Source: Sphingomonas trueperi
GTDB taxonomy: Bacteria > Pseudomonadota > Alphaproteobacteria > Sphingomonadales > Sphingomonadaceae
DNA length: 64,000 nt
NCBI RefSeq assembly: GCF_011927635.1
Contig: NZ_JAATJB010000005.1
Coordinates: 124,001 to 188,000 of the forward strand
Reading direction: 5' to 3'
The notes beneath the pieces were generated by a model that saw only the letters and a list, made by a program, of their open reading frames with translations, was not told where the DNA came from and ran no database searches. Shown piece by piece: positions 15,150 to 23,772 of the stretch. Position numbers and translations under genes: made by a program. Within the stretch, counting starts at the first letter, position 1, and the number at the start of each line of letters is the position of its first letter.

Positions 15150-18002
15150 ATGCACGTATCGTACCGACGAACCGCCTGCAGTCTCGCCGCACTCGCGCTC
15201 GCCATGGGGATGGCCGCCGCACCCGCCTTTGCCCAGGACGCCGCCACCGGCGCTTCCGCCGCGGCGCCGCAGGACGACATCGTCGTCACCGGCTCGCGCA
15301 TCCGGCGCAGCCCGCTCGATCAGGACAAGCCGGTCGTCACCGTCGGCCAGGAGGAGATCGCGCGCACCGGCCTCACCGCGATCGCCGACGTGCTCCAGCG
15401 GCTGCCCAGCGCCGCGGGCGGGCTCAACACCAAGGTCAACAATGCCGGCAATGTCGGCGGGCCGCCGGACGGGACCGGGGTCAGCTCGGGCTCGGCCGAG
15501 GTCGACCTGCGCTATCTCGCCGCCAAGCGCACGCTGATCCTCGTCGATGGCTTGCGCTTCGTCAACGGCTCGGCGGCGGGCGGCATCCCCGCCTCGGTCG
15601 ACCTCAACACGCTGCCGGTCAACCTGATCGAGCGCGTCGAGGTGCTGCAGTCGGGCGCGTCGCCGCTCTATGGCTCGGACGCGGTCGCCGGGGTGATCAA
15701 CATCATCACCAAGCAAGCGCAGGAAGGGCTGCGCGCCTCGGCCCAGTATGGCATGTATCGCCAGGGGGACGGCGATACCCAGCAGTACGAGGCGAGCTAC
15801 GGCATCCAGTCGCGCGAGACCGGCACCTCGCTGGTGTTCGGCGCGAGCTATGTGAAGCAGGGCAGCGTCTCGACCGGCGACCGCGCCATCTCGCGCTTCC
15901 CCAATCCGGGGCAGACCGCGTGCACCGATCCGATCGGCGGGTGCAGCGGCACGCCGCCCAATGGCCGCTTCGCGGTGCTGGGGCAGACGCTGGCGCTGCG
16001 CGCGCCGGTCTCCGGACGGCCGAGCTATCCGGCGGACTTCAAGCCGTTCACCGCGGCGGACCGCTATAATTTCGCGCCGCTCAACTATCTGCTGACCCCG
16101 TCCGAGCGCTATGGCGGCTTCGTCAACTTCAAGCAGGCGCTGACCGACAGCATCAACATGCGGGTCAAGCTGCTGTACAACCACCGCTATTCGCGCACCC
16201 AGGCGGCCTATCTGCCGCTCAACATCGGGCCGGACGCGGGCAACGGCAACCTGCTCGACACGATCTCGGTGGACGTGACCAACCCGTATAATCCGTTCGG
16301 GGTGACGCTCTCCTCGGGGGCGGACGGGAGCGCGGCCAATTACTCGTTCATCGCGCGGCGCATGGTCGAGGCCGGGCAGCGCGTGTTCACCCAGAATGTC
16401 GACACCATGTCGGGCACGGTGACCTTCGACGGCGCGTTCGATGTCGGCGGGCGCAAATGGTATTGGGACGTCAACGGCACCTTCGGGATCAACGACGCCA
16501 AGCAGCTGTTCACCGGCAACCTCAACGCGGCGCGGCTGGCGCAGGCGCTGGGGCCGGTGAGCGCGTGCACGGGCGCGTGCGTGCCGTTCAACCTCTTCGG
16601 CGGGCTCGGCTCGATCACCCCCGCGATGCTCGACTATGTCGCGTTCGACGAGCGCGACCGCAGCAGCCAGCGGATGTGGGACACCACCGCCAATTTGTCG
16701 GGCACATTGTTCGACCTGCCGGCGGGGCCGGTGGGGGTCGCGATCGGCTATGAGCATCGCGACCAGTTCGCCAGCTATGATCCCGATCCGGTGATCACCG
16801 CCGGGCTCGGCGCGGACGTGCCGACCAGTCCGGCGCGCGGCGGCTTCGACGTCGACGAAATCTATGGCGAGCTGCGCGTGCCGATCCTGGCGAACACGCC
16901 GTTCTTCAACAAGCTCGAGCTCGACGGCGCGGTGCGGCACTCGAACTATTCGTCGTTCGGCAGCAACACCACCTTTACCGCCTCGGGGCTGTGGAAGCCG
17001 GTGGCCGACCTGCTGCTGCGCGGCGGCTATGCCGAGAGCCTGCGCGCGCCGAGCATCGGCGAGCTCTATGCCGGGCTGTCGCGCTTCGACGCGACGATCG
17101 ACGATCCGTGCACGAGTGCGGCGGGCGGGTCCTTCGCCAGCAACGCGACGGTGCGGGCGAACTGCATCGCCAACGGCGTGCCGGCGAACGGCAGCTACAA
17201 CGAGCCGACCGGCGGCCAGCTCGGCGTCTTCTCGCAGGGCAACACCGCGCTCAAGCCCGAGACCGCCAAGACCTGGACCGCGGGCGGCGTCTACAGCCCC
17301 GACTGGGCCAAGGCCTGGTCGAGCGCGTTCAGCCTCGAGGTCAATTACTACAACATCAAGCTCGACAACGCGATCGACTCGGTGCCCGCGACGCTGACGC
17401 TGCGGCGCTGCGCGTTCAACGCCGATCCGGTGAGCTGCGCGGCGATCCGCCGGACGAGCAGCGGCACCATCGCCGGGATCAGCGGGCGGCTGCTCAACCT
17501 CAACGGCATCCGCACCGACGGGCTGGACGGCACGCTGACCTTCCGCACCCACAAGATCGGCGAGGGCACGATCGGCCTCAACGCCAACGCCGCCTATCTG
17601 CTGCGCTACGACGTGGTGCCGCCCGCCGACCTCGGCGCGCCGGCCCTGCGCTATGCCGGCACCGAGCGGGGCAGCCCCGACCAGGCCTATCCGCGCTTCA
17701 AGGGCAATGCGACGCTCGACTGGTCGAGCCCGGGCTACGGCATTGCGTTCACCGCGCGCTACATCAGCGGGGTCGACGAGCGCGACGACGTGCACCGGCT
17801 CGGCGCGGTGTTCTATGGCGACTTCCAGGCCTATTTCTCGCCGGCCTGGATGAACCATCGCACCCGGCTGACGCTGGGCGTGAACAACCTGTTCGACCGC
17901 GCGCCGCCCGCCTGCTTCACCTGCCAGAGCGCCAATTTCGACCCGACGACCTACGACCTGCCGGGCCAGTTCGGCTATCTGCGCCTGTCGTTCGGCTTCT
18001 GA
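15150..18002 (+). CDS. TonB-dependent outer-membrane receptor (GSRI type)
   Basis: 950-residue TonB-dependent receptor. The ATG at 15150 follows GAGGGG and starts a clear signal peptide (MHVSYRRTACSLAALALAM, cleaved after AFA at 28). The TonB-box region reads DDIVVTGSRIRR (about 42-53). The plug contains VLQRLPSAAGG, AEVDLRYLAAKRTLILVDG and ERVEVLQSGASPLYGSDAVA, and the barrel ends YLRLSFGF. This subgroup is common in sphingomonads and xanthomonads and is often linked to peptide or glycan uptake; the ligand here is unknown. The frame remains open 280 bases upstream, but that part lacks a ribosome site and a signal peptide. A terminator follows at once. Confidence 0.93.
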   Translation: MHVSYRRTACSLAALALAMGMAAAPAFAQDAATGASAAAPQDDIVVTGSRIRRSPLDQDKPVVTVGQEEIARTGLTAIADVLQRLPSAAGGLNTKVNNAGNVGGPPDGTGVSSGSAEVDLRYLAAKRTLILVDGLRFVNGSAAGGIPASVDLNTLPVNLIERVEVLQSGASPLYGSDAVAGVINIITKQAQEGLRASAQYGMYRQGDGDTQQYEASYGIQSRETGTSLVFGASYVKQGSVSTGDRAISRFPNPGQTACTDPIGGCSGTPPNGRFAVLGQTLALRAPVSGRPSYPADFKPFTAADRYNFAPLNYLLTPSERYGGFVNFKQALTDSINMRVKLLYNHRYSRTQAAYLPLNIGPDAGNGNLLDTISVDVTNPYNPFGVTLSSGADGSAANYSFIARRMVEAGQRVFTQNVDTMSGTVTFDGAFDVGGRKWYWDVNGTFGINDAKQLFTGNLNAARLAQALGPVSACTGACVPFNLFGGLGSITPAMLDYVAFDERDRSSQRMWDTTANLSGTLFDLPAGPVGVAIGYEHRDQFASYDPDPVITAGLGADVPTSPARGGFDVDEIYGELRVPILANTPFFNKLELDGAVRHSNYSSFGSNTTFTASGLWKPVADLLLRGGYAESLRAPSIGELYAGLSRFDATIDDPCTSAAGGSFASNATVRANCIANGVPANGSYNEPTGGQLGVFSQGNTALKPETAKTWTAGGVYSPDWAKAWSSAFSLEVNYYNIKLDNAIDSVPATLTLRRCAFNADPVSCAAIRRTSSGTIAGISGRLLNLNGIRTDGLDGTLTFRTHKIGEGTIGLNANAAYLLRYDVVPPADLGAPALRYAGTERGSPDQAYPRFKGNATLDWSSPGYGIAFTARYISGVDERDDVHRLGAVFYGDFQAYFSPAWMNHRTRLTLGVNNLFDRAPPACFTCQSANFDPTTYDLPGQFGYLRLSFGF

Positions 18003-18013
18003 GGAGGGGAGGA

Positions 18014-18042
18014 GGGGCCGGGCGCGATCCCGGCCCCTTTTT
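18014..18042 (+). terminator. Rho-independent terminator
   Basis: Nine-base-pair GC stem (18014-18022 with 18029-18037), six-base loop, then TTTTT, twelve bases after the receptor stop. Confidence 0.9.
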
Positions 18043-18097
18043 CGCGCCCGCGCGACGCGGCGCGCCGCCGTTAATGTTCCAGATCGGTTCGCGGCAC

Positions 18098-18126
18098 TTG
18101 ACATCGCGACGATGCTTCGGTACAAA
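18098..18126 (+). promoter_or_regulatory. Candidate sigma-70 promoter
   Basis: TTGACA (18098-18103), 17-base spacer, TACAAA (18121-18126), in a 369-base gap after the receptor terminator. It would transcribe the large protein at 18372 with a leader of about 240 bases. The leader contains a small CGAACC/GGTTCG hairpin followed by CTTTTT around 18322-18352 that could attenuate. Confidence 0.5.
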
Positions 18127-18371
18127 ACAAGAACGCTCCCGAATCGCGCCCAATTCCGGGCGAGATCGCATCCTGGCTCGTGAGGAGTCCGGCAGCGTAA
18201 CGCCTGTGCCGCGCAGACAGCGCGCGCGCGGGCCAGACTAGCGACGTTCAATTCAGCCGCGGCCCCCCTCGGGTCCGCGCGCTGCCGTGCATGACCCAAC
18301 CTTCAAAGCGCCCTGTTTCGGACGAACCCTAGCGGTTCGCCCGGGCTTTTTCGTGCGCATCGTAGAGGAAA

Positions 18372-20645
18372 ATGACGATGATAAACCTGTCCGTGCAGAA
18401 TGTGACGACGAACGCCGGGTTCGTCGGCGGCACCATCGCGCTGCAACGCCAGCTCAGCGCGACTTCCCAATTCTCGCTTCTCCAGGGCTCGAATGCCGCC
18501 GTCGCGCTCGACAGCGACAGCCTCACGCTTTCCGCCGCGCTCGCGATCGGCGAGACGGTCACCGCGCTGGTCGCCGAAACCGACGGGAGCGGCGCCAGCT
18601 TCCGCCAGATCGCCTATGCGCTCAACGTCACCGGCGCGGCGTCGTCCAGCGACGTCTATCACCTCGTCATGGTGCGCGGCGCCGACACCAAGGTAGGTGC
18701 GGGCGCGGTGAACATGGGCAATTTGCTGTTCGAGCGCGGCTTCATCGACGCGCCGTTCAATGCCACCAGCACCCAGTTCACCTGGCGCAGCGGTACCGCG
18801 GCGCACCTCACCCTTCCCACCGACGGCCGCTCGCCGACGCCGAGCGAGTCCGGCAAGGCCAACCGGCTGAACGGCGGCGACTATGTCCTCGATTTCACGG
18901 CGATCGGTGACGGCCGCACGGTCAGCGGCACGCTGACGATCCAGCGCGATCTGGGGCGGTCGGTCCCGGCCTACACCTTCGACCGCGGCGCACGCACGCT
19001 GCCGGCCGAGACGTTCACTGCCAGGTGCTATACCGCGTCGAGCGTCGGCGAACTGCAAGCGATCACTGCCAGCGAAGCGAGCGGCGCGACGATCCTGCTC
19101 GCACTGGGGAGCACGCGTCTCGGCTTTTCGACGTGGCCCAGCTATGGAAAATCGCCGGCCACACCCGCGCTGATCCAATCCGAAAATCTTTCTCGGCCGA
19201 CCAAGGTTGCGCGCGTACACTGCAACAACAACAGCCATTGGCGCATCGACAGTCTGGATGTTTCCGCCTCGGCTTCCGAACTCATCGCTATGGGCAACGG
19301 CCAGGATCAGATTCTCAATCTGCAGGGGCAGTCGAACGACGTTCGTGTCACGCGGTGCCGCTTCGGCGTGCCGAATGGCACTGCACCGAACAACTTTCCT
19401 CGCGTTAGCATCGGGACCGACACATCGGTCGGTATGTCGGGCGGTGTGTTCGTCGCGCACAACAGCTTTGACGGTATCGCTGCCGGCGGCGTGCGCGCCG
19501 GTGTCGACATCGTCGTCGCGTTCAACACCTGGACACGATGGACGCGAGATTCGCTTGCGCATGGCGGTTCCAGCTACCTGGAACTGCGAGGATTTCTATA
19601 TGAAGGGAATCTTGTCGGGGCGAGTGCGCTGGACAACCCCTATATTCATCCGGACACCGGGCAGTTCCAAACTGTCGTCGCGGCAGGCCCGGGCCAGCTG
19701 CACACCGGGTCGTACAAGATGTACGACAATTTCACCTTTGGTGGTGCGTCCCAGACGTCGTTCAACGGACCGGTATTCACCGGCGCCGGCAGCGCCCCGC
19801 CGCGCATCGAGTGTGTGATCGACGTGGCTGGAAACTTCCATTCAAGCCTGACCTTCTACGGCATCGGCGCGATGACCAACGCCGATTGGACGAACGGCCA
19901 GGGCATGCAGGTGCGCGGCAATACCACCGTACGCCAGCTGACGGGCGTTACTGGCTCCATCGATGGCGGGAAGGCCTCCGGCGCCCAGGGCTTCACGACC
20001 TGGGATGACTCCGGCACGGTCCGGATTCCGAACAACAACCAACTTTATCCTGGTATGGGGCGCACCTTTGCGGCCAACGCCGCCGTGCAGGTCATCGACT
20101 CCTACTATGACGGCGTCGCCCCGGACGGCGGTGTTGACGTGTCGCAAGCCATGTTCAAGGGGCGCAGGCCGTCGAGCGTGGACCCGGTTGGTCTCACGCC
20201 AGCCCAAATCAACGACAACAGCGACCGGTTCGACGACCCGAACCGGATTGTTCCGGACTGGTCGATCTACACGCTTGCCGAGCAATATGCGATTATTCGC
20301 GATATGTACGCCACCAAGGCCGGCGGCCTGAACGATCGCGGTGACGGGCGGGTTGTCGGCGCATTCTGCGTCCGCCGCAACGGCGCGCCGGCCAAGCGCA
20401 ACCAGTATGGCACCGCGACGCTCTCCGTCTCGACGGCGGCCGGTCAGGTGACCGCGACGCTGTCGCGGGTGCTCGGCGTCGACGTGATCTGCGACGTCGT
20501 TCGCAACGGTGCCGCGACCGGCGTGGCGATCACCATCCCGGCTGGGCAGACCTCGGCCGGCAGCCCGGTCGCCTTCGCGGCGGGGGATAGCATCCTCCTG
20601 AAGAACGACTGCGGTCTGCTTAATCCGTCGGTCACCGCCGCGTGA
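18372..20645 (+). CDS. Large predicted right-handed beta-helix protein, unknown function
   Basis: 757 residues, no recognised family. The N-terminal ~200 residues look like beta-sandwich material (Ser/Thr/Ala-rich, with VTALVAETDGSGASFRQIAY). A central part (about 275-520) has the short Asn/Gly/Val-rich strands of a parallel beta-helix, e.g. NNNSHWRIDSLDVSASAS and GVFVAHNSFDGI. The C-terminal ~90 residues form another beta-rich domain. There is no signal peptide, membrane helix or autotransporter barrel. This resembles phage tail-fibre or polysaccharide-acting proteins, but no phage genes adjoin. The start could be codon 1 or codon 3. A consensus-like promoter and a strong hairpin bound it as a single-gene unit. 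Confidence 0.75.
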   Translation: MTMINLSVQNVTTNAGFVGGTIALQRQLSATSQFSLLQGSNAAVALDSDSLTLSAALAIGETVTALVAETDGSGASFRQIAYALNVTGAASSSDVYHLVMVRGADTKVGAGAVNMGNLLFERGFIDAPFNATSTQFTWRSGTAAHLTLPTDGRSPTPSESGKANRLNGGDYVLDFTAIGDGRTVSGTLTIQRDLGRSVPAYTFDRGARTLPAETFTARCYTASSVGELQAITASEASGATILLALGSTRLGFSTWPSYGKSPATPALIQSENLSRPTKVARVHCNNNSHWRIDSLDVSASASELIAMGNGQDQILNLQGQSNDVRVTRCRFGVPNGTAPNNFPRVSIGTDTSVGMSGGVFVAHNSFDGIAAGGVRAGVDIVVAFNTWTRWTRDSLAHGGSSYLELRGFLYEGNLVGASALDNPYIHPDTGQFQTVVAAGPGQLHTGSYKMYDNFTFGGASQTSFNGPVFTGAGSAPPRIECVIDVAGNFHSSLTFYGIGAMTNADWTNGQGMQVRGNTTVRQLTGVTGSIDGGKASGAQGFTTWDDSGTVRIPNNNQLYPGMGRTFAANAAVQVIDSYYDGVAPDGGVDVSQAMFKGRRPSSVDPVGLTPAQINDNSDRFDDPNRIVPDWSIYTLAEQYAIIRDMYATKAGGLNDRGDGRVVGAFCVRRNGAPAKRNQYGTATLSVSTAAGQVTATLSRVLGVDVICDVVRNGAATGVAITIPAGQTSAGSPVAFAAGDSILLKNDCGLLNPSVTAA

Positions 20646-20721
20646 TCGGCAGGTAAGCGCGCGCCGGGCGCGCGTCCCTACCCTCCGCTAAGGTGCATGC
20701 CGTCCGGCAGGGCGGCTAGCG

Positions 20722-20756
20722 ACCGGCGAGGATGCGAACCCCGCATCCTCGCCGGT
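20722..20756 (+). terminator. Long perfect hairpin after the beta-helix gene
   Basis: Fifteen-base-pair perfect stem (20722-20736 with 20742-20756) and five-base loop, followed within ten bases by GTTTTC. It lies between converging genes and may also stop transcription from pit. Confidence 0.7.
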
Positions 20757-20896
20757 ACGCTGCGCGTTTTCAGGAAAAGCGTGCGCTGCCGAACGCCTCG
20801 CCGATCATCCCGTGCCGGAGGGCGCAGCGGTGTGGCACGGCGGCACCGCAAAAAATGGCGGCATGGGCGCTAAAGACAGCCCCAGCCCGCCGCCCC

Positions 20897-21910
20897 TCAG
20901 AACAGCCGGGTCAGCGCGTAGAACAGCGCGCCCACCGCCGCCGAGGCGGGGATGGTGATCACCCAGGCGACGACGACGTTGCTCGCTACCCCCCAGCGCA
21001 CCGCCGAGGCCCGCCGCGCCGTCCCCGCGCCGATGATCGCGCCGGTGATGGTGTGCGTGGTCGAGACCGGGATGCCCAGCCAGGAAGCTGCGAACAGGAT
21101 GATCGAGCCGCCCATCGACGCGCTGAACCCCTGGTGCTGCGACAGCTTGGTGATCCGCGAGCCCATCGTCTCGATGATCTTCCAGCCGCCGCTCAGCGTG
21201 CCCAGCGCGATCGCGACATAGCAGCTGATCGCCACCCAGTGCGGCACCTCGAAGTCACCCTGGAGATAGCCGGTCGAGTAGAGCAGCACGGTGATGATGC
21301 CCATCGTCTTCTGCGCGTCGTTGAGCCCGTGGCTCAGCGAATAGGCGCCCGAGGAGATCAGGTGCAGCACCCGGAAGCTGCGCTCCGCCCGGTTCGTCGA
21401 GGCGCGGCGGAACAGCCAGCTGGTCACCAGCATGATCGCCATCGCCAGGATCATGCCGAGCGTCGGCGAAAGCACGATCGCGAGCAGCGTCTTGTTGAGC
21501 CCGGTCCACTGGATGCCCTCGAACCCGGCATGCGCCACGCCCGCGCCCACCATCCCGCCGACCAGCGCATGGCTGGACGAGGAGGGGATGCCCTTCATCC
21601 AGGTGACGACGTTCCAGAACATCGCGCCGACCAGCGCGCCGAACACCACGCCCGGCGTCACCAGATCCTGGTCGATCAGCCCCTTGCCGATCGTCTCCGC
21701 CACCTTGTGCATGCTGGGGAAGGCAATGGTGACGAAATAGGCGGCGAAGTTGAAGAACGCCGCGAAGGCGACCGCATGGACCGGCTTGAGCAGCCGCGTC
21801 GCGACCACCGTGGCGATCGCGTTCGCCGCATCGTGCAGGCCGTTGAGAAAATCGAACGCCAGCGCGACCAGGATCAGCCCGATGAGCAGCGGCAGGGCAA
21901 GTTCGTGCAT
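20897..21910 (-). CDS. pit: Low-affinity inorganic phosphate transporter, Pit family
   Basis: 337-residue inner-membrane permease that moves metal-phosphate with protons. The duplicated Pit signature is visible near each end: FDFLNGLHDAANAIATVVAT (about 19-38) and SHGLNDAQKTMGI in the second half. GIPSSSSHALVGG and GIPVSTTHTITGA form the paired substrate loops. About nine or ten hydrophobic helices are predicted, and the length is normal for the short bacterial Pit group. It follows the Nudix-DUF47 gene by only six bases, so the two form an operon; DUF47 proteins are the usual Pit accessory partners. Confidence 0.95.
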   Translation of the reverse strand: MHELALPLLIGLILVALAFDFLNGLHDAANAIATVVATRLLKPVHAVAFAAFFNFAAYFVTIAFPSMHKVAETIGKGLIDQDLVTPGVVFGALVGAMFWNVVTWMKGIPSSSSHALVGGMVGAGVAHAGFEGIQWTGLNKTLLAIVLSPTLGMILAMAIMLVTSWLFRRASTNRAERSFRVLHLISSGAYSLSHGLNDAQKTMGIITVLLYSTGYLQGDFEVPHWVAISCYVAIALGTLSGGWKIIETMGSRITKLSQHQGFSASMGGSIILFAASWLGIPVSTTHTITGAIIGAGTARRASAVRWGVASNVVVAWVITIPASAAVGALFYALTRLF

Positions 21911-21916
21911 GATGGA

Positions 21917-23017
21917 TCAGGCGTGATCGATGACGAGGCCGTCGATCTCGTTCGCGACATCCTCGAACGCGTCGACGATCCGCTCGAGATGCTTGTACAG
22001 TTCGCGCATCACCGCGAACTGCAGCGGATCCTGCGGGGCCAGTTCCTTGTAGGCGCGCTTGAGGCCGGCGGCGTGGATGTCGTCGGCATGGCTTTCCATG
22101 CGGACGAGGCGCTCGGTCAGCTCGTGCAGCCGGCGACCATTCTTCGCGACGTCGCGCAACAGCGGCATCGCCTCCAGCGTGAGGCGGGCGGCGTCGAGGA
22201 CGATGCCGGCCATGTCCTTCATCTCGGGCTCGAAATGGCGGATCTCGTACAGGTCGATCGCGCGTACCGTCGCCTGCATTTCGTCGATCGCATCGTCCAT
22301 CGATCCGATCAGCGCGGTGATCGCGCCGCGATCGAAGGGGGTGAGGAAGGTGACGCGCACCGTCTGGAGCACCTGGCGGGTAATCTCGTCGGCGTCATGC
22401 TCGCGCTCGATCACTTCGCGGATATGGTCGGGCCCGCCATGCTGCAGCACCCGCGCCAGCGCATCGGCGCCGGCGACCACCGTGGCGGCATGCGCCTCGA
22501 ACATCTCGAAGAAATTGCCCGATTTGGGCAACAGGCGTTGGAACCACGCGAACATGCGATTGACCTTTGATTTGTGAACGACGGTGCCGAGCACCCCCAT
22601 GCGCCGGGTGGCGGCGCGAAATTCCTCGGGCCCGAACGAGCGGATCAGCTCGCGCAGATCGGGCTCGTCGACGGCATTGGCGGCGTCGGCCAGATCGAAC
22701 CAGCGGCGCTGGCGCTCGCCCTGTTCCTTCCAGGCATCGAGCTCGCGCGTGACCGAGAAGGGAAACACCTCGACATCGGCCATCAGCGAGGCGCCGTTGC
22801 TGCGCTTCTTGCGATAGCGATAGGAGCCGAGCGGGGTGGGGCAGATCACGCCCTGCACGCCCGCTTCCTCTTCGGCCTCGCGCACCGCGGCGGCGTGCGC
22901 GCTGAGCCCGGCGCCGGGATTGCCCTTGGGAATCACCCAGCGCCCGGTCCCCCGCGAGGTGACCAGCAGCACCTGGGTGGACGCGTCGGCCCCCGATCCG
23001 AGGGTACGATAGGGCAA
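21917..23017 (-). CDS. Nudix hydrolase - DUF47 (Pit accessory) fusion protein
   Basis: 366 residues with two domains. Residues 1-145 are a Nudix domain of the diphosphoinositol/diadenosine polyphosphate type: WVIPKGNP and then RxAEEEAGV at 46-54. The conserved first Glu of the Nudix box is Leu38, as GX5L. Residues 155-366, starting MFAWFQRLLPKSGNFFEMFE, are a complete DUF47 (PhoU-like) helical domain, a Pit-transport regulator. Normally these are separate proteins; here the frame is unbroken. The start is probably the TTG at 23017, because only non-standard codons lie further upstream before a stop. Placement six bases ahead of pit suggests coupling of (poly)phosphate signalling to phosphate transport, which is inference. 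Confidence 0.88.
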   Translation of the reverse strand: MPYRTLGSGADASTQVLLVTSRGTGRWVIPKGNPGAGLSAHAAAVREAEEEAGVQGVICPTPLGSYRYRKKRSNGASLMADVEVFPFSVTRELDAWKEQGERQRRWFDLADAANAVDEPDLRELIRSFGPEEFRAATRRMGVLGTVVHKSKVNRMFAWFQRLLPKSGNFFEMFEAHAATVVAGADALARVLQHGGPDHIREVIEREHDADEITRQVLQTVRVTFLTPFDRGAITALIGSMDDAIDEMQATVRAIDLYEIRHFEPEMKDMAGIVLDAARLTLEAMPLLRDVAKNGRRLHELTERLVRMESHADDIHAAGLKRAYKELAPQDPLQFAVMRELYKHLERIVDAFEDVANEIDGLVIDHA

Positions 23018-23130
23018 GGCGGCGATCTGGCGAATGGCGAGCGGCTCCGTGGGTGAAGGAAGCGCGCGGTGTTACAAGCTTGGCCGGCGATGGCAAGCGG
23101 GGAGGGGGTTCGGGTGCGCCGGACGGCGCG

Positions 23131-23763
23131 TCAGCCGATGCGTTCGGCGAGCACCATCCGCTTGTCGAACCATTCGAACGCCATCCGGCGGCCCATCGGC
23201 AGCACCAGCCCGAACCATTTGCCGCTGGCGTCGCTCGGCACCGCCCAATGGCCCTCGTCGCAGCCGAGATGCCGCGCCTTGCCCGCGTCGCCGGCGACGC
23301 CCCAGGCCTTCAGCGCCGTGGCCAGCGTTGCCCGCGCGGCAGCTGGTCGCGGGGCGGCGGCGGGGCTCAGATAGGGGCCGGTGCAGACGTCGCTATGGTC
23401 GAACTGGCCATTGTCCGGCCCGTCCCAGCGGATCGCGCCCGAGGCGTCGCTGTTGCCGGTGACGGTCAAGCTCGACCCGACCATGCCCATCTCGTCCTCG
23501 AGCGGATCCTGGTTGCCGGGATTATATACCTTGATCACCCGCCATGTGCCGACGATCTGGCAGGGGCTTTCCGGGGCGCCGGGATCGCAGTCCGCGGCGG
23601 CCGCCGGCGGGGATGTGGCGGGCGCCGGGGTCGCCGGTGCTGCGGGCGCCGAACGGGCGGCGTTGGCCGCAGCGGCGGCGGGTGCCTGGCGCTCCCCGGC
23701 GCCGTCGCCGTTCGCCGCGCCGCAGGCCGCGAGCACCAGCAGGGGAGCGAAGACGAGACGCAT
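23131..23763 (-). CDS. Hypothetical lipoprotein
   Basis: 210 residues. A lipoprotein signal (MRLVFAPLLVLAACG, lipobox LAAC with Cys14) is followed by an Ala/Pro-rich linker to about residue 57 and a folded part of about 150 residues containing CQIVGTWRVIKVYNPG and, near the end, FGLVLPMGRRMAFEWFDKRM. Four Cys in the mature part may form disulphides. The family is not recognised; the domain looks like a lipocalin/META-like envelope protein only in general character. It is nine bases downstream of the LysM gene on the same strand and probably co-transcribed with it. Confidence 0.8.
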   Translation of the reverse strand: MRLVFAPLLVLAACGAANGDGAGERQAPAAAAANAARSAPAAPATPAPATSPPAAAADCDPGAPESPCQIVGTWRVIKVYNPGNQDPLEDEMGMVGSSLTVTGNSDASGAIRWDGPDNGQFDHSDVCTGPYLSPAAAPRPAAARATLATALKAWGVAGDAGKARHLGCDEGHWAVPSDASGKWFGLVLPMGRRMAFEWFDKRMVLAERIG

Positions 23764-23772
23764 GCGAAGTCC

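Noticed and set aside
15033..18299. An antisense open frame of more than 1000 codons opposite the TonB receptor at 15150-18002
   Set aside because: High GC removes stop codons from the opposite strand. The translation is Arg/Ala/Asp-rich without domains, while the plus strand has a clear receptor with signal peptide, TonB box and terminator. Similar long antisense frames opposite the receptor at 29551, the LysM protein and the GGDEF/EAL gene were rejected for the same reason.
20722..20756. A CRISPR-like or attachment-site repeat
   Set aside because: The 15-base inverted repeat occurs once, at the end of a gene and before a short T run; a terminator explains it. No array of direct repeats was seen anywhere in the window.
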